A DNA stretch of 64,000 bases from Lacinutrix sp. (GCF_029238095.1 NZ_JAQWGS010000027.1:1-64000), one strand, 5' to 3'. Counted from the stretch's first letter, positions 1 to 12,512 are shown. Translations and numbers: made by a program. Notes: a model not told the origin generated them from the letters alone.

Positions 1-587
1 GTAGCAATAATACCAACCATTATTAATAATGATATACCATTACCAATACCTTTGTCTGTAATCTTCTCACCTAACCACATTGCAAAAACACAACCTGTCA
101 CTAATATAACTATAGAAGAAAAGTAAAAAAGACCTCCGGTACCTAATAAAAAAGCACTTGAAGGGATTCCTAGACTAGGTAAGCTTACTAAGTAACCTGG
201 TGCTTGTACCAAACAAATACCAATAGTTAACCAGCGTGTAATTTGATTTATTTTTTTACGACCACTCTCTCCTTCTTTCTGTAGTTTTTGTAAATACGGA
301 ATAGCTATCCCCATTAACTGGACTACAATCGAAGCTGAGATATAAGGCATGATACCTAAAGCAAATACTGAAGCATTAGCAAAAGCACCACCAGTAAAAG
401 CATTCAATAATCCCAGAATACCACTACCTGTAGTTTCTTGGATTCCACCTAATTGAGTAGCATCAATACCTGGTAAAACTACTTGTGCTCCAAAACGATA
501 AACTAACAATAACCCAAGAGTTAATATTATTCTATCCTTGAGCTCTGTAATTTTCCAGACGTTTTTTAATGTATCTATTATTTTCAT
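1..587 (-). CDS. secY: Protein translocase subunit SecY (partial, runs off window start)
   Basis: Minus-strand translation from 587 reads MKIIDTLKNVWKITELKDRIILTLGLLLVYRFGAQVVLPGIDATQL, the SecY N-terminus; lies downstream of rplO as in spc operons. Confidence 0.95.
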   Translation of the reverse strand, partial: MKIIDTLKNVWKITELKDRIILTLGLLLVYRFGAQVVLPGIDATQLGGIQETTGSGILGLLNAFTGGAFANASVFALGIMPYISASIVVQLMGIAIPYLQKLQKEGESGRKKINQITRWLTIGICLVQAPGYLVSLPSLGIPSSAFLLGTGGLFYFSSIVILVTGCVFAMWLGEKITDKGIGNGISLLIMVGIIA

Positions 588-597
588 TCTATATATC

Positions 598-1050
598 TTA
601 TAAAGTTACAGCTTCACCACCAGCAGCTTCAATAGCAGCTTTTGCCGACGCAGTAAATTTATGAGCCTTTACTGTTAATTTTGTTTTTAATTCGCCTCTT
701 CCTAGAATTTTAACAAGCTCGTTTTTACCAGCTAATCCTAATTCTACTAGCGTTTCAAAATCTACAGTATTTTTAATTTTCTTTGTTTCTACTAACTCTT
801 GTAAGGTATCCAAGTTTACACCCTGGTACTCAACTCGATTGATATTAGTAAAACCAAACTTAGGTACACGACGTTGTAATGGCATTTGACCACCTTCGAA
901 TCCTAATTTCTTAGAATAACCAGAACGCGACTTAGCTCCTTTGTGACCACGTGTAGCAGTACCACCTTTACCAGAACCTTGACCACGACCAATGCGTTTC
1001 CCTTGTTTTTTTACTGAACCCTCTGCAGGTTTTAAATTACTTAAATCCAT
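598..1050 (-). CDS. rplO: 50S ribosomal protein L15
   Basis: [44 protein letters not shown]; start trimmed from ORF-track 1080 to the internal Met. Confidence 0.97.
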   Translation of the reverse strand: MDLSNLKPAEGSVKKQGKRIGRGQGSGKGGTATRGHKGAKSRSGYSKKLGFEGGQMPLQRRVPKFGFTNINRVEYQGVNLDTLQELVETKKIKNTVDFETLVELGLAGKNELVKILGRGELKTKLTVKAHKFTASAKAAIEAAGGEAVTL

Positions 1051-1066
1051 TGTTAAGTTATATTTT

Positions 1067-1246
1067 TTAAGCTTCCTCAACGGAAACTAAATGTTCGACT
1101 TTCTTAACCATACCAAGGATATTTGGTGTGGCATCATGCTCTACAACCTGTCCAATCTTTTTAAGACCTAGGGCTACTAATGTTAGCTTTTGTCTTTTTG
1201 TGCGGTTGATTGCACTTTTAACTTTTTTTACTTTAATCTTTGCCAT
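1067..1246 (-). CDS. rpmD: 50S ribosomal protein L30 (59 aa, absent from ORF track)
   Basis: Manual minus-strand translation [59 protein letters not shown]; between rpsE and rplO. Confidence 0.96.
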   Translation of the reverse strand: MAKIKVKKVKSAINRTKRQKLTLVALGLKKIGQVVEHDATPNILGMVKKVEHLVSVEEA

Positions 1247-1258
1247 CTGTCCTAATGA

Positions 1259-1783
1259 TTATCCGTTAAATACTTTTTCAAGTGAAATACCTCTTTCTTT
1301 AGCGATAGAACCAGCATCTCTTAGTTGTAATAATGCGTCAAAAGTTGCTTTTACTACGTTGTGAGGGTTAGATGATCCTTGAGACTTAGATAATACATCG
1401 TGTACACCTACGGCTTCAAGAACTGTTCTTACAGCACCACCAGCAATAACACCGGTACCTGGAGCAGCAGGAATAATGTTTACTCTAGCTCCACCAAATT
1501 TACCTTTTTGTTCGTGTGGTAATGTTCCTTTGATAATAGGAATTCTAACTAAGTTTTTCTTAGCATCTTCAATTGCTTTAGCGATTGCTGTAGCCACGTC
1601 TTTTGACTTTCCTAAACCATGTCCTACAACACCATCTTCATCACCAACTACTACAATAGCAGAAAAACCAAATGCTCTACCACCTTTAGTTACTTTAGTA
1701 ACACGTTGTACGCCTACCAATCGATCTTTTAAATCTAAACCTCCTGGTTTTACAAGCTCTGCGTTTTTATATTTTTGATACAT
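1259..1783 (-). CDS. rpsE: 30S ribosomal protein S5
   Basis: S5 motifs, e.g. [24 protein letters not shown]; spc operon order. Confidence 0.97.
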   Translation of the reverse strand: MYQKYKNAELVKPGGLDLKDRLVGVQRVTKVTKGGRAFGFSAIVVVGDEDGVVGHGLGKSKDVATAIAKAIEDAKKNLVRIPIIKGTLPHEQKGKFGGARVNIIPAAPGTGVIAGGAVRTVLEAVGVHDVLSKSQGSSNPHNVVKATFDALLQLRDAGSIAKERGISLEKVFNG

Positions 1784-1789
1784 AATGTC

Positions 1790-2146
1790 TTAAAATTTAA
1801 GTCCTGCTTCTCTAGCACCTTCTGCTAATGATTTTACTCTACCGTGGTATAAGTATCCACCTCTATCAAAGGAGATAGTCTCAATACCAGCTTTTAATGC
1901 TCTTTCAGCAATTGCTTTACCAACTAAAGCAGCAACTTCGGTTTTATTACCTTTTGCACCACTCACATCTTTATCTCTTGAAGATGCAGCAGCGATAGTT
2001 TTACCAGTCACGTCATCTACGATTTGAGCATAAATTTCTTTATTACTTCTAAAAACAGATAATCTTGGTCTAGCTTCAGTACCAGATACAATCTTACGTA
2101 TTCTGTTTTTTATCCTTTGTCTTCTTTCGTTCTTTGTTAATGCCAT
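1790..2146 (-). CDS. rplR: 50S ribosomal protein L18
   Basis: [20 protein letters not shown]...[26 protein letters not shown]. Confidence 0.97.
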   Translation of the reverse strand: MALTKNERRQRIKNRIRKIVSGTEARPRLSVFRSNKEIYAQIVDDVTGKTIAAASSRDKDVSGAKGNKTEVAALVGKAIAERALKAGIETISFDRGGYLYHGRVKSLAEGAREAGLKF

Positions 2147-2156
2147 AACCTATTTA

Positions 2157-2699
2157 TTAAGCTGATTTACCTGCTTTTCTTCTTATTTCTTCACCAACAA
2201 ACTTAACACCTTTACCTTTGTATGGCTCTGGCTTACGGAAACCGCGAATCTTAGCTGCTACTTGACCAACTAATTGCTTGTCGTGCGAGGTTAACTTTAC
2301 TATTGGGTTTTTACCTTTTTCAGAAATTGTTTCTACTTTAACTTCTGGAGCGATATCCAATACTATATTGTGTGAAAAACCTAGAGCTAAATCTAATTTT
2401 TGTCCTTGGTTAGAGGCTCTATAACCCACACCAACCAATTCTAATTCTTTAGTCCATCCTTTAGACACACCCTCAATCATATTAGCGATTAAGGCTCTAT
2501 ACAAGCCATGCTTTGATTTGACTTCTTTCTTTTCAGACTGACGCTCCAATGTAATAGTAGCGTCTTCTATTTTAATATCAATACCTGTGTATTCTTGAGT
2601 TAACTCGCCTAATTTACCTTTTGCAGTAATTACGCCGTTGTTCACTTCTACTGTTACACCTTCAGGAATTGAAACTGGATTTTTACCTATTCTTGACAT
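2157..2699 (-). CDS. rplF: 50S ribosomal protein L6
   Basis: MSRIGKNPVSIPEGV...PEPYKGKGVKFVGEEIRRKAGKSA. Confidence 0.97.
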   Translation of the reverse strand: MSRIGKNPVSIPEGVTVEVNNGVITAKGKLGELTQEYTGIDIKIEDATITLERQSEKKEVKSKHGLYRALIANMIEGVSKGWTKELELVGVGYRASNQGQKLDLALGFSHNIVLDIAPEVKVETISEKGKNPIVKLTSHDKQLVGQVAAKIRGFRKPEPYKGKGVKFVGEEIRRKAGKSA

Positions 2700-2711
2700 A
2701 TCTTCCTGTTT

Positions 2712-3110
2712 TTAGTATACGTAACATAATACTTCACCACCAACATTTTCTCTTTGCGCTTGTTTCCCTGTCATAACTCCATGAGAGGTAGAAACAATTG
2801 CAATACCTAAACCATTTAAGATTCTTGGCATTTCGTTGGCGCCAGCATACTTACGTAAACCTGGTGTACTAATTCTTTGAATTTTTTTGATGACAGACTC
2901 TTTTGTGTCTTTGTTGTACTTAAGAGCAATCTTGATTGTTCCTTGTACATTAGAATCGTCAAATTTGTAACTTAAAATATATCCTTGGTCGAATAATATT
3001 TTAGTCATCTCTTTCTTTAAGTTAGAAGCAGGAATCTCAACCACTCTGTGGTTAGCTTTTACTGCATTTCTAACTCGCGTAAGATAATCCGCTATTGGAT
3101 CTGAATACAT
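2712..3110 (-). CDS. rpsH: 30S ribosomal protein S8
   Basis: DPIADYLTRVRNAVKANH...ISTPGLRKY...GIAIVSTSHGVMT. Confidence 0.97.
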   Translation of the reverse strand: MYSDPIADYLTRVRNAVKANHRVVEIPASNLKKEMTKILFDQGYILSYKFDDSNVQGTIKIALKYNKDTKESVIKKIQRISTPGLRKYAGANEMPRILNGLGIAIVSTSHGVMTGKQAQRENVGGEVLCYVY

Positions 3111-3190
3111 ATTTATTAATTTACGGTATCGGTTTTTGGAAATAGAACTCTTCTACACCAAACCTAAAACCTATTTATAATTCTTTATTA

Positions 3191-3460
3191 TTACCAACTT
3201 GCCTTTTTGACACCTGGGATTAAGCCTTGATTAGCCATTTCTCTAAACATAACACGAGAAACACCAAATTGTCTCATATAACCTTTTGGTCTACCTGTAA
3301 GTTTACAACGGTTATGTTGACGAATTGGTGAAGCATTTTTTGGTAACTTCTGTAATGCTTCGTAGTCTCCAGCTTCTTTTAAAGCTTTACGTTTAGCAGC
3401 ATATTTAGCAACCGTTTTTGCACGCTTTACCTCACGGGCTTTCATTGATTCTTTTGCCAT
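3191..3460 (-). CDS. rpsN: 30S ribosomal protein S14 (zinc-independent type)
   Basis: 89 aa; [27 protein letters not shown]...GVKKASW; no CxxC pairs. Confidence 0.97.
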   Translation of the reverse strand: MAKESMKAREVKRAKTVAKYAAKRKALKEAGDYEALQKLPKNASPIRQHNRCKLTGRPKGYMRQFGVSRVMFREMANQGLIPGVKKASW

Positions 3461-3462
3461 AA

Positions 3463-4014
3463 TTAGTTCTTTTTAAAAGGTAATCCTAGTTCTGTTAAAA
3501 GTGATTTTGCTTCTTTATCAGTATCAGCAGTTGTAACAAGTGTAATATCCATGCCAGAAATTCTGTTAATCTTATCGATATCAATCTCTGGGAAAATAAT
3601 TTGCTCTACAACACCTAGATTGTAGTTTCCACGACCATCAAAACCTGTAGCTTTGATACCGTTGAAATCTCTAACACGTGGTAATGCAGATGTGATTAAA
3701 CGATCTAAAAATTCAAACATTTGCTCACCTCTTAAAGTTACCATTGCGCCAATTGGCATACCTTTTCGTAACTTAAATGAAGCGACATCTTTCTTTGATA
3801 AAGTATGTATAGCTTTCTGACCAGATATTTTTGTTAATTCATCAACAGCGTGATCAACTAATTTTTTATCTGCCACAGCAGCACCAACACCTCTAGATAT
3901 TACTATCTTGGTGAGTTTAGGTACTTGCATTACATTCTTGTAACCAAATTCTTCTGTAAGAGCAGGAACAACTTTGTCCTTGTACTCTTGTTTTAATCTT
4001 GCAACGTAAGCCAT
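3463..4014 (-). CDS. rplE: 50S ribosomal protein L5
   Basis: L5 motifs [25 protein letters not shown]. Confidence 0.97.
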   Translation of the reverse strand: MAYVARLKQEYKDKVVPALTEEFGYKNVMQVPKLTKIVISRGVGAAVADKKLVDHAVDELTKISGQKAIHTLSKKDVASFKLRKGMPIGAMVTLRGEQMFEFLDRLITSALPRVRDFNGIKATGFDGRGNYNLGVVEQIIFPEIDIDKINRISGMDITLVTTADTDKEAKSLLTELGLPFKKN

Positions 4015-4016
4015 AA

Positions 4017-4328
4017 CTAAATTACTTCATTAGATTTTTTAGAAAATCTCAATTTATTATCTCCATCCATTTTGTAACCTACTCTAGTAGTTTCGCCTTT
4101 ACCATTTAATAATGATAAATTTGAAATATGGATAGCTGCTTCTTTCTCTACGATACCACCTTGAGGACTTTGTGCACTTGGTTTAGTGTGTTTCTTTACC
4201 ATGTTCACACCCTCTACGATGGCTTTGTTCTTTTCTATCAATACTTTAAGTACTTTACCTTCTGAACCTTTGTGGTCTCCAGCAATTACTTGAACAGTAT
4301 CTCCAGTTTTTATTTTAAGCTTTGTCAT
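4017..4328 (-). CDS. rplX: 50S ribosomal protein L24
   Basis: KOW motif [20 protein letters not shown]...[14 protein letters not shown]. Confidence 0.96.
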   Translation of the reverse strand: MTKLKIKTGDTVQVIAGDHKGSEGKVLKVLIEKNKAIVEGVNMVKKHTKPSAQSPQGGIVEKEAAIHISNLSLLNGKGETTRVGYKMDGDNKLRFSKKSNEVI

Positions 4329-4342
4329 TTTTTCTTGATGTA

Positions 4343-4711
4343 TTAAAGCACTTCTGGTGCTATTGATACAATTTTCATGAATTGTTTATCACGAAGTTCT
4401 CTAGCAACAGGTCCAAATACACGTGTTCCTCTCATTTCACCCGTTGGGTTTAAAAGTACACAAGCATTATCATCGAATCTTATATAAGATCCATCCGGAC
4501 GTCTTACTTCTTTTTTAGTACGCACAACAACTGCTGTAGAGACTGCTTTTTTCTTAATGTTTCCATTAGGTGTTGCATCTTTAACAGAAACAACAACTTT
4601 GTCACCTACAGAAGCGTATCTTCTTTTAGTACCTCCTAAAACACGGATTACCAAAACTTCTTTTGCTCCAGTGTTATCTGCTACTTTTATTCTTGATTCT
4701 TGTTGTACCAT
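4343..4711 (-). CDS. rplN: 50S ribosomal protein L14
   Basis: [27 protein letters not shown]. Confidence 0.97.
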   Translation of the reverse strand: MVQQESRIKVADNTGAKEVLVIRVLGGTKRRYASVGDKVVVSVKDATPNGNIKKKAVSTAVVVRTKKEVRRPDGSYIRFDDNACVLLNPTGEMRGTRVFGPVARELRDKQFMKIVSIAPEVL

Positions 4712-4713
4712 AA

Positions 4714-4971
4714 TTACTTCGCTCTTTCAATTATTTCAACTAATCTCCAACATTTTGATTTAGATAAAGGCCTTGTTTCCATGATCTTTACTGTATCACC
4801 AATGTTACAGTCGTTTGTTTCGTCGTGTGCTACGTATTTTTTCGTTTTTAAAACGAATTTTCCGTACATAGGATGTTTTACTTTTTTTACTTCGGCAACA
4901 ACTATTGATTTCATCATTTTGTTACTAGTAACTACACCTATACGTTCTTTTCTTAAGTTTCTTTTTTCCAT
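4714..4971 (-). CDS. rpsQ: 30S ribosomal protein S17
   Basis: [22 protein letters not shown]...[32 protein letters not shown]. Confidence 0.97.
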   Translation of the reverse strand: MEKRNLRKERIGVVTSNKMMKSIVVAEVKKVKHPMYGKFVLKTKKYVAHDETNDCNIGDTVKIMETRPLSKSKCWRLVEIIERAK

Positions 4972-4983
4972 CTTTCAGCAGAA

Positions 4984-5175
4984 TTATTGTAATTCTCTTT
5001 TAGTTAATTCCGTTGCCAATCTTGCTACATCTCTTCTAACAGAACGTAATTGGATTGGGTTATCTAAAGGAGATATTGCATGTGCCATTTTAAGGTCTGA
5101 ATAACTCTTTTTTATCTCACCGAGTTTCTCTTGTAACTCAGTTACAGATAATTCTTTAATTTCTGATTGTTTCAT
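4984..5175 (-). CDS. rpmC: 50S ribosomal protein L29
   Basis: MKQSEIKELSVTELQEKLGE...RRDVARLATEL. Confidence 0.95.
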   Translation of the reverse strand: MKQSEIKELSVTELQEKLGEIKKSYSDLKMAHAISPLDNPIQLRSVRRDVARLATELTKRELQ

Positions 5176-5188
5176 AATATCAAATAAA

Positions 5189-5608
5189 TTATGCTTCGTA
5201 ATCTCTAGCGATTAAAAACTTTGTTTTTACAGGTAATTTTTGTGCTGCTAAACGTAGTGCTTCTTTTGCAACGTCCAGAGGCACTCCTCCTACTTCAAAA
5301 AGTATTCTACCTGGTTTAACAACTGCTGCCCAATATTCTACGGCACCTTTACCTTTACCCATACGTACTTCAAGAGGTTTCTTTGTGATAGGTTTATCTG
5401 GAAATATTTTTATCCAAAGTTGGCCTTCTCTTTTCATGTAACGAGTAGCTGCAATACGAGCTGCTTCTATTTGACGCGAAGTTAAAAAGTTCGAGTCTAG
5501 TGATTTTATCCCAAAAGTCCCGTTTGAAAGTAAGTGACCTCTACCTGAGTTTCCTTTCATACGTCCCTTTTGCATTTTACGAAATTTTGTTCTTTTAGGC
5601 TGTAACAT
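5189..5608 (-). CDS. rplP: 50S ribosomal protein L16
   Basis: [16 protein letters not shown]...[25 protein letters not shown]. Confidence 0.97.
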   Translation of the reverse strand: MLQPKRTKFRKMQKGRMKGNSGRGHLLSNGTFGIKSLDSNFLTSRQIEAARIAATRYMKREGQLWIKIFPDKPITKKPLEVRMGKGKGAVEYWAAVVKPGRILFEVGGVPLDVAKEALRLAAQKLPVKTKFLIARDYEA

Positions 5609-5628
5609 TTTTCTTGTTCTTTAAAAAA

Positions 5629-6351
5629 TTACTTTCTACGACGAGATTGATTCTTATTATCTCTTCCGCCTCTTGCACCTTTTCCTTGCTTCTTAGATAA
5701 TCCAACAAGCGGAGAAAGTTCTCTTTTACCATACACTTCACCTTTCATGATCCATACTTTAACACCTAATCTACCATATGTAGTATGCGCCTCAACTAAA
5801 GCGTAATCAATATCGGCTCTGAATGTAGATAATGGAATACGTCCCTCTTTGTAGTGTTCAGATCGCGCCATTTCAGCACCATTTAAACGTCCACTAATTT
5901 GGATTTTAATTCCTTCGGCATTCATACGCATTGTAGCAGCAATAGCCATCTTGATTGCACGTCTGTAAGAAATTCTATTTTCAATTTGACGAGCGACACT
6001 AGTTCCTACTAAAAACGCATCTAGTTCAGGTCTTTTAATTTCAAAAATATTAATCTGAACCTCTTTGCCAGTAATTTTCTTAAGCTCTTCTTTTAACTTG
6101 TCTACCTCTTGACCACCTTTTCCGATAATAATACCAGGTCTAGCAGTAGTGATAGTAACGGTTACAAGTTTTAAAGTTCTTTCAATAATTACTCTACTTA
6201 CACTTGCTTTAGATAAACGCGCGTGAACGTATTTTCTGATCTTATCGTCTTCGGCAAGTTTATCACCATAATCGTTTCCTCCGTACCAGTTAGACTCCCA
6301 TCCTCTGATAATTCCTAAGCGATTTCCGATTGGATTTGTCTTTTGTCCCAT
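5629..6351 (-). CDS. rpsC: 30S ribosomal protein S3
   Basis: [27 protein letters not shown] motif [15 protein letters not shown]; start trimmed from 6387. Confidence 0.96.
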   Translation of the reverse strand: MGQKTNPIGNRLGIIRGWESNWYGGNDYGDKLAEDDKIRKYVHARLSKASVSRVIIERTLKLVTVTITTARPGIIIGKGGQEVDKLKEELKKITGKEVQINIFEIKRPELDAFLVGTSVARQIENRISYRRAIKMAIAATMRMNAEGIKIQISGRLNGAEMARSEHYKEGRIPLSTFRADIDYALVEAHTTYGRLGVKVWIMKGEVYGKRELSPLVGLSKKQGKGARGGRDNKNQSRRRK

Positions 6352-6358
6352 ATCTATC

Positions 6359-6766
6359 TTAGCTTTGTGTATTATTATTAGCTCCAACTACGATTGTTAC
6401 GTGGTTTGAACGTTTTCTTATTCTGTGTGCACGACCTTGAGGTGCAGGACGTAATCTCTTTAACATAGATCCTCCGTCAACTCTAATTTCTTTAACAAAA
6501 AGTTCTGCTTCCTCAATTGATGCATCTTCGTTTTTAGATTGCCAGTTTGCAATAGCAGAAACTAACAACGTTTCTAAACGTTTTGATGCTTCTTTAGAAC
6601 TAAACTTTAATATGTTAAGTGCTTTTTCTACGCGTTCACCTCTTACTAAATCGGCTACTAAACGCATTTTTCTCGGTGATGTAGGACAGTTATTAAGTTT
6701 AGCAAAAGCAATTTGCTTTTTACCTTCCTTAATAGCGTCTGCCATTTGTTTTTTACGACTTCCCAT
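6359..6766 (-). CDS. rplV: 50S ribosomal protein L22
   Basis: [28 protein letters not shown]...[22 protein letters not shown]. Confidence 0.96.
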   Translation of the reverse strand: MGSRKKQMADAIKEGKKQIAFAKLNNCPTSPRKMRLVADLVRGERVEKALNILKFSSKEASKRLETLLVSAIANWQSKNEDASIEEAELFVKEIRVDGGSMLKRLRPAPQGRAHRIRKRSNHVTIVVGANNNTQS

Positions 6767-6772
6767 AGCTTA

Positions 6773-7051
6773 CTACTTTTTACCTTTGTTTTTAGCACCA
6801 GCATGACCTCTAAAAGATCTTGTTGGTGAAAATTCTCCTAATTTATGACCTACCATATTCTCAGTTACATATACTGGAACAAATTGACGTCCATTGTGTA
6901 CAGCTATTGTTTGTCCAACAAAGTCTGGAGTAATCATACTTGCTCTAGACCAAGTTTTGATAACAGTTTTCTTGTTAGTTTCAACGTTAGTTGCAACTTT
7001 TTTCTCTAGTTTGTAATGAACGTAAGGTCCTTTTTTTAATGATCTTGCCAT
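6773..7051 (-). CDS. rpsS: 30S ribosomal protein S19
   Basis: [15 protein letters not shown]...[44 protein letters not shown]. Confidence 0.97.
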   Translation of the reverse strand: MARSLKKGPYVHYKLEKKVATNVETNKKTVIKTWSRASMITPDFVGQTIAVHNGRQFVPVYVTENMVGHKLGEFSPTRSFRGHAGAKNKGKK

Positions 7052-7054
7052 GTC

Positions 7055-7879
7055 TTATTTTTTTCTACGTTCAACAATATATTTATTACTCGCTTTAGTT
7101 TTAGAACGTGTTCTAAATCCTTTAGCTGGAATACCATTTCTTGAACGAGGGTGTCCACCAGAAGATTTACCTTCACCACCACCCATTGGATGATCGACTG
7201 GATTCATTACTACTGGTCTAGTTCTTGGTCTTCTACCTAACCATCTAGATCTACCTGCTTTACCTGATACTAGTAGTTGGTGATCTGAATTAGATACTAC
7301 TCCGATTGTAGCCATACAAGTAACCAAAATTAATCTTGTTTCACCTGAAGGTAATTTTACGGTTGCAAATTTACCATCTCTTGCCATTAACTGAGCAAAC
7401 GCACCAGCACTACGAGCCATAACAGCTCCTTGACCTGGACGTAACTCTATACAAGAAATAATTGTACCTAATGGAATATTTGCTAAAGGCATTGCGTTTC
7501 CAATTTCTGGAGCAACATTTTCACCTGAAACAACAGTTTGACCTACTTGCATCCCATTTTGAGCGATGACATAAGTTTTCTCACCATCTTGGTAATTTAA
7601 TAATGCGATAAACGCTGTACGATTTGGATCGTATTGAATTGAGGCCACTTCAGCTGGAATACCTGCTTTAGTTCTCTTAAAATCCATAATACGATACCTT
7701 TTCTTATGACCACCACCTTTGTAGCGCATAGTCATACGACCTTGACTGTTTCTACCACCTGAACGTTTTTTCGGAGCTAATAAACTTTTCTCCGGCTTAT
7801 CAGTTGTAATGGCGTCAAATCCATTTACAACTCTAAATCGCTGTCCTGGTGTGATTGGTTTTAATTTTCTTACTGACAT
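7055..7879 (-). CDS. rplB: 50S ribosomal protein L2
   Basis: 274 aa; [22 protein letters not shown]...[17 protein letters not shown]. Confidence 0.98.
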   Translation of the reverse strand: MSVRKLKPITPGQRFRVVNGFDAITTDKPEKSLLAPKKRSGGRNSQGRMTMRYKGGGHKKRYRIMDFKRTKAGIPAEVASIQYDPNRTAFIALLNYQDGEKTYVIAQNGMQVGQTVVSGENVAPEIGNAMPLANIPLGTIISCIELRPGQGAVMARSAGAFAQLMARDGKFATVKLPSGETRLILVTCMATIGVVSNSDHQLLVSGKAGRSRWLGRRPRTRPVVMNPVDHPMGGGEGKSSGGHPRSRNGIPAKGFRTRSKTKASNKYIVERRKK

Positions 7880-7890
7880 TTGTCTTTTAA

Positions 7891-8181
7891 TTACATGTTA
7901 GTGTATAAATCAATTATCTCACCTTCCGCCAGTTGTACAATTGCTTTTTTCATTGCATTTGTTTTACCATGTTGAATACCTGTTTTTGTAAACTTGGTAC
8001 TTCTATCTGGACGGACATTAATAGTACGAACTTTTTCTACAGAAACTCCATAAGCAGCCTCAACCGCTTTTTTAATTTCTACCTTGTTCGCCTTTGTCTT
8101 CACGAAGAAGCTGAAACAATTGTTTGATTCACTGTTTGCTGTTGCTTTTTCTGTGATTATAGGTTTAATTAAGATACTCAT
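7891..8181 (-). CDS. rplW: 50S ribosomal protein L23
   Basis: [14 protein letters not shown]...[25 protein letters not shown]. Confidence 0.96.
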   Translation of the reverse strand: MSILIKPIITEKATANSESNNCFSFFVKTKANKVEIKKAVEAAYGVSVEKVRTINVRPDRSTKFTKTGIQHGKTNAMKKAIVQLAEGEIIDLYTNM

Positions 8182-8189
8182 CTTGTTTC

Positions 8190-8819
8190 TTATTTACTTA
8201 AATTCGTTACAATTCCTTCTAAAGCGCTTTCTAAAAGTATAACTTGATTTGCATTCAAAATCTTATAAGTACTTAATTCTGAAGAAGTTACGACTTCTGA
8301 GCCTTTTAAATTGCGTGACGACAAATATACATTATTATTTGAAGCACCCAACACGAAGAGTGATTTTTTGTTTTGTAAGTCTAAAGCTTTCAAAATATTA
8401 GTGAAATTTTTAGTCTTTGGAGAGTCGAAACTGAAGTCTTCTAAAACAACAATTGCTTTCTCACTTGCTTTAATACTAAAGGCTGATTTACGTGCTAATC
8501 TCTTAAGTGTTTTGTTAAGTTTAAAACTGTAGTTTCTAGGTCTTGGACCGAACATGCGACCACCACCTCTAAAAACTCCAGACTTAATTGAACCTGCTCT
8601 AGCTGTACCTGTCCCTTTTTGCTTTTTAATCTTGCGTGTAGATCCAGTAATCTCAGCTCTTTCTTTAGATTTGTGAGTACCTTGTCTTTGGTTTGCTAAA
8701 TATTGTTTAACATCCAAGTACACTGCATGATTATTAGGCTCAATAGCAAAAACATCGCTAGAAAGGTCTGCCTTTCTGCCTGTTTCTTTTCCGTTTATAT
8801 CTAAAACTGCTACTTTCAT
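8190..8819 (-). CDS. rplD: 50S ribosomal protein L4
   Basis: [38 protein letters not shown]. Confidence 0.97.
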   Translation of the reverse strand: MKVAVLDINGKETGRKADLSSDVFAIEPNNHAVYLDVKQYLANQRQGTHKSKERAEITGSTRKIKKQKGTGTARAGSIKSGVFRGGGRMFGPRPRNYSFKLNKTLKRLARKSAFSIKASEKAIVVLEDFSFDSPKTKNFTNILKALDLQNKKSLFVLGASNNNVYLSSRNLKGSEVVTSSELSTYKILNANQVILLESALEGIVTNLSK

Positions 8820-9436
8820 TATTTTCTAATAATTACATAAGCGTTTTTATGGCCAGGAACACATCCTTTAACCACAAGTAGATTCTTTTCAGCAACTACT
8901 TTTAAAACTCTTAAATTTTGAACTTTAATAGTGTCTCCACCCATTCTTCCTGCCATCTTCATTCCCTTGAAAACTCTTGCAGGATAAGATGCAGCTCCAA
9001 TAGATCCTGGCGCTCTTAAACGGTTATGCTGACCGTGTGTCGCTTGACCTACACCACCAAAACCATGACGTTTTACAACACCTTGAAATCCTTTTCCTTT
9101 TGATGTTCCTGAAACATCAACAAATTCGCCTTCTGCGAAGTGTTCTACAGTGATTGCATCACCTAATTTGTACTCCTCATCAAAACCTTGAAACTCGGCG
9201 ATTTTGCGTTTCACAGAAGTTCCTGCTTTTTTAGCGTGACCTAAGTCCGCTTTAGTAGCACTTTTTTCTGTCGCGTCATCGAAACCTAATTGAATAGCAT
9301 TGTAACCATCAATTTCTTCAGTTCTGACTTGGGTAACGATACATGGTCCAGCTTCGATTACTGTACAAGGAATATTTTTCCCGTTTTCGTCGAAAATGCT
9401 GGTCATACCGATTTTTTTTCCAATTAACCCAGACAT
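8819..9436 (-). CDS. rplC: 50S ribosomal protein L3
   Basis: [32 protein letters not shown]...[16 protein letters not shown]. Confidence 0.97.
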   Translation of the reverse strand: MSGLIGKKIGMTSIFDENGKNIPCTVIEAGPCIVTQVRTEEIDGYNAIQLGFDDATEKSATKADLGHAKKAGTSVKRKIAEFQGFDEEYKLGDAITVEHFAEGEFVDVSGTSKGKGFQGVVKRHGFGGVGQATHGQHNRLRAPGSIGAASYPARVFKGMKMAGRMGGDTIKVQNLRVLKVVAEKNLLVVKGCVPGHKNAYVIIRK

Positions 9437-9475
9437 AATTATTATTTATTTATTATTATTTTTATTAAAAATATT

Positions 9476-9502
9476 CAAGGCTGAAAATACGTTTCAGCCT
9501 TG
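9476..9502 (-). promoter_or_regulatory. Strong intra-operon hairpin between rpsJ and rplC (attenuator, terminator or processing site candidate)
   Basis: Perfect 10-bp inverted repeat CAAGGCTGAA-aatacgt-TTCAGCCTTG; in the transcribed direction followed by T-rich AATATTTTTAAT. Confidence 0.6.
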
Positions 9503-9560
9503 AATTGTATTTTTATCCGTTTTTCCTTTGCGCGCAGCTTAGGACATGTAAAGTTTAAAA

Positions 9561-9866
9561 TTAAACTTTGATTTCTACTTCAACACCACTTGGCAACTCT
9601 AATTTCATAAGAGCATCAATTGTTTTAGAAGATGAAGAGTATATATCTAATAATCTCTTGTAAGAGCTTAATTGAAATTGTTCTCTAGACTTCTTGTTAA
9701 CGTGTGGTGAACGTAATACAGTGAAAATTTTCTTGTGTGTTGGTAGAGGAATTGGCCCAGTTACTACAGCACCAGTACTTTTTACTGTTTTTACAATCTT
9801 ATCAGCAGACTTGTCAACTAAATTGTGATCGTAAGACTTTAATTTTATTCTAATTTTTTGACTCAT
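9561..9866 (-). CDS. rpsJ: 30S ribosomal protein S10
   Basis: [64 protein letters not shown]. Confidence 0.98.
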   Translation of the reverse strand: MSQKIRIKLKSYDHNLVDKSADKIVKTVKSTGAVVTGPIPLPTHKKIFTVLRSPHVNKKSREQFQLSSYKRLLDIYSSSSKTIDALMKLELPSGVEVEIKV

Positions 9867-9879
9867 TTTCTTTTTAGTT

Positions 9880-12006
9880 TTAAGCTTCTACGCCTTTAGC
9901 TGCTTTTATTACTTCTTCTGAAATATTAGAAGGAGTTTCAGCATAGTGTGAAAATTCCATTGTTGATGTTGCACGACCTGAAGATAATGTTCTTAATGTT
10001 GTAACATAACCGAACATTTCAGAAAGTGGCACGGTAGCTTTAACGGTTTTTGCACCAGCTCTATCACCCATACCTTCCATCATACCTCTTCTTCTATTTA
10101 AATCACCTACGATATCACCCATATTTTCTTCAGGAGTGATTACCTCAAGCTTCATAATAGGTTCCATAATTACTGCTTTCGCAGCTTTAGCACAGTTTTT
10201 AAATCCTAACTTAGCAGCTAATTCAAAAGATAATTGATCAGAATCCACATCGTGGTAAGACCCATCTCTCAAAGTCACTTTCATAGAATCGATTTCGTAA
10301 CCTGCTAATGGTCCATTTATCATTGCTTGCTTAAATCCTTTTTCAATTGAAGGAATAAATTCTTTAGGAACATTACCACCTTTAATTACAGATTCAAACT
10401 GTAAACCTACTACTCCTTCATCTGCAGGCTCTACCGTAAATACGATATCGGCAAATTTACCACGACCACCAGATTGTTTTTTATAAACCTCTCTATGATC
10501 TGCAGAAGCAGTAATAGCTTCTTTATATTCAACTTGAGGCTGACCTTGGTTAACCTCAACTTTAAATTCTCTTCTTAAACGATCAACAATTACATCTAAA
10601 TGTAACTCACCCATTCCAGAAATAATAGTCTGTCCTGAAGCTTCATCTGAACGCACAGTAAACGTAGGATCCTCTTCAGCTAACTTAGCTAAGCCAATAC
10701 CTAATTTATCAACATCTGCTTTAGTTTTAGGTTCAACCGCAATACCAATTACTGGATCAGGGAAGTCCATAGATTCTAAAATAATAGGATGCTTTTCATC
10801 TGTAAGTGTATCTCCTGTTTTTATAGATTTAAATCCAACAGCAGCTCCAATATCTCCAGCTTCTATGAAATCAATTGCGTTTTGCTTGTTAGCATGCATT
10901 TGATAAATACGTGAGATACGTTCTTTTTTTCCAGAACGGTTATTTAACACATAAGATCCTGCATCTAAACGGCCAGAATACGCTCTAAAAAATGCTAGAC
11001 GACCAACAAATGGATCTGTTGCAATTTTAAATGCTAATGCAGCGAAAGGTTCGTTTACACTTGGTTTACGCAATTCTTCTTTCTCAGTATCTGGATTCAT
11101 ACCTTTAATACCCTCTTTATCCATTGGAGAAGGTAAGTAGCGACAAACAGCATCTAATAAGAACTGAACACCTTTGTTTTTAAAAGCAGAACCACAAATC
11201 ATAGGAATAATTGCCATATCCATTACAGCAGCTCTAAGTGCAGCATGCACTTCTTCTTCTGTAATAGAATCTTCATCTTCCATAAATTTCTCTAAAAGAT
11301 TCTCATCGTAACTGGCTACTTCTTCAATTAAAAGTGCACGATACTTACGAGCTTCATCTTTCATATCCTCAGGGATTTCGATAACATCGAAAGTTGCTCC
11401 TTGAGTTTCATCATGCCATATAATGGCGCGATTCTTTACTAAATCTATAATACCTTTAAAATCTTCTTCGTCACCAATATTTAAAACGATTGGCACCGCG
11501 TTAGACTTTAACATATCTTTTACTTGTTGACAAACACCTAAAAAGTCTGATCCTTGACGGTCCATTTTATTAACGAAACCTATTCTAGGTACTTTATAGT
11601 TATCTGCTAATCTCCAGTTAGTTTCAGATTGTGGCTCAACACCATCTACTGCACTAAATAAAAACACCAAACCATCTAATACACGTAAAGATCTATTTAC
11701 TTCTACAGTAAAATCTACGTGTCCAGGAGTATCAATTATATTAAAATGATAATCCATTGTATCTGGAGTAGGCTCTGCGTTTTCTAGTGGAAATTTCCAT
11801 GTACAAGTTGTAGCAGCAGAGGTAATAGTAATACCACGTTCTTGCTCTTGCTCCATCCAGTCCATTGTTGCAGCACCATCATGCACTTCACCAATTTTAT
11901 GTGAAACTCCGGTATAATAAAGGACACGCTCTGTTGTTGTTGTTTTACCAGCATCAATATGAGCTGCGATTCCTATGTTTCTTGTGAATTTTAAATCTCT
12001 TGCCAT
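9880..12006 (-). CDS. fusA: Elongation factor G
   Basis: [34 protein letters not shown]-domain motifs DTPGHVDFT and NKMDR. Confidence 0.98.
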   Translation of the reverse strand: MARDLKFTRNIGIAAHIDAGKTTTTERVLYYTGVSHKIGEVHDGAATMDWMEQEQERGITITSAATTCTWKFPLENAEPTPDTMDYHFNIIDTPGHVDFTVEVNRSLRVLDGLVFLFSAVDGVEPQSETNWRLADNYKVPRIGFVNKMDRQGSDFLGVCQQVKDMLKSNAVPIVLNIGDEEDFKGIIDLVKNRAIIWHDETQGATFDVIEIPEDMKDEARKYRALLIEEVASYDENLLEKFMEDEDSITEEEVHAALRAAVMDMAIIPMICGSAFKNKGVQFLLDAVCRYLPSPMDKEGIKGMNPDTEKEELRKPSVNEPFAALAFKIATDPFVGRLAFFRAYSGRLDAGSYVLNNRSGKKERISRIYQMHANKQNAIDFIEAGDIGAAVGFKSIKTGDTLTDEKHPIILESMDFPDPVIGIAVEPKTKADVDKLGIGLAKLAEEDPTFTVRSDEASGQTIISGMGELHLDVIVDRLRREFKVEVNQGQPQVEYKEAITASADHREVYKKQSGGRGKFADIVFTVEPADEGVVGLQFESVIKGGNVPKEFIPSIEKGFKQAMINGPLAGYEIDSMKVTLRDGSYHDVDSDQLSFELAAKLGFKNCAKAAKAVIMEPIMKLEVITPEENMGDIVGDLNRRRGMMEGMGDRAGAKTVKATVPLSEMFGYVTTLRTLSSGRATSTMEFSHYAETPSNISEEVIKAAKGVEA

Positions 12007-12012
12007 TTCTTA

Positions 12013-12489
12013 TTAAAATCTAAAGTGAGAGAATGCTTTATTTGCTTCAGCCATTTTGTGAGTATCAACTCTTTTCTTAACTGCAGCTCCTTCTTCTTTA
12101 GCTGCTGCTAAAACTTCTGATGCTAGACGTTGCGCCATAGATTTTTCGTTTCTCTTTCTTGAGTAACTAATAAGCCATTTCATTGCAGTAGAAACCTTAC
12201 GGTCTGCACGTATTGGGTTAGGAATTTGAAATGTTGCTCCACCAACTCTACGACTACGTACTTCAACGTGAGGCATAACGTTAGATAATGCATCTTTCCA
12301 TATCTCTAAAGCTGTTTTTTCTTCATCTGTTTTTTTTGACTCTACAATATCAATTGCATCGTAAAATACTTTGAAAGCTACTGACTTCTTTCCATCCCAC
12401 ATCATCATATTAACAAAACGTGTTACTAACTGGTCGTTAAATCGTGGATCTGGTAAAAGCGGTCTTTTTTTTGCTGCTCTTTTTCTCAT
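12013..12489 (-). CDS. rpsG: 30S ribosomal protein S7
   Basis: [38 protein letters not shown]. Confidence 0.97.
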   Translation of the reverse strand: MRKRAAKKRPLLPDPRFNDQLVTRFVNMMMWDGKKSVAFKVFYDAIDIVESKKTDEEKTALEIWKDALSNVMPHVEVRSRRVGGATFQIPNPIRADRKVSTAMKWLISYSRKRNEKSMAQRLASEVLAAAKEEGAAVKKRVDTHKMAEANKAFSHFRF

Positions 12490-12512
12490 GTCTTCTTCTT
12501 AAAGTTTTAAAA

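Noticed and set aside
1128-1364. Plus-strand ORFs antisense to ribosomal genes (also 1476-1778, 4557-4763, 4700-5104, 6612-6806, 7933-8127, 8311-8532)
   Set aside because: Complementary-frame artefacts over highly conserved ribosomal genes; low-complexity translations with no family motifs
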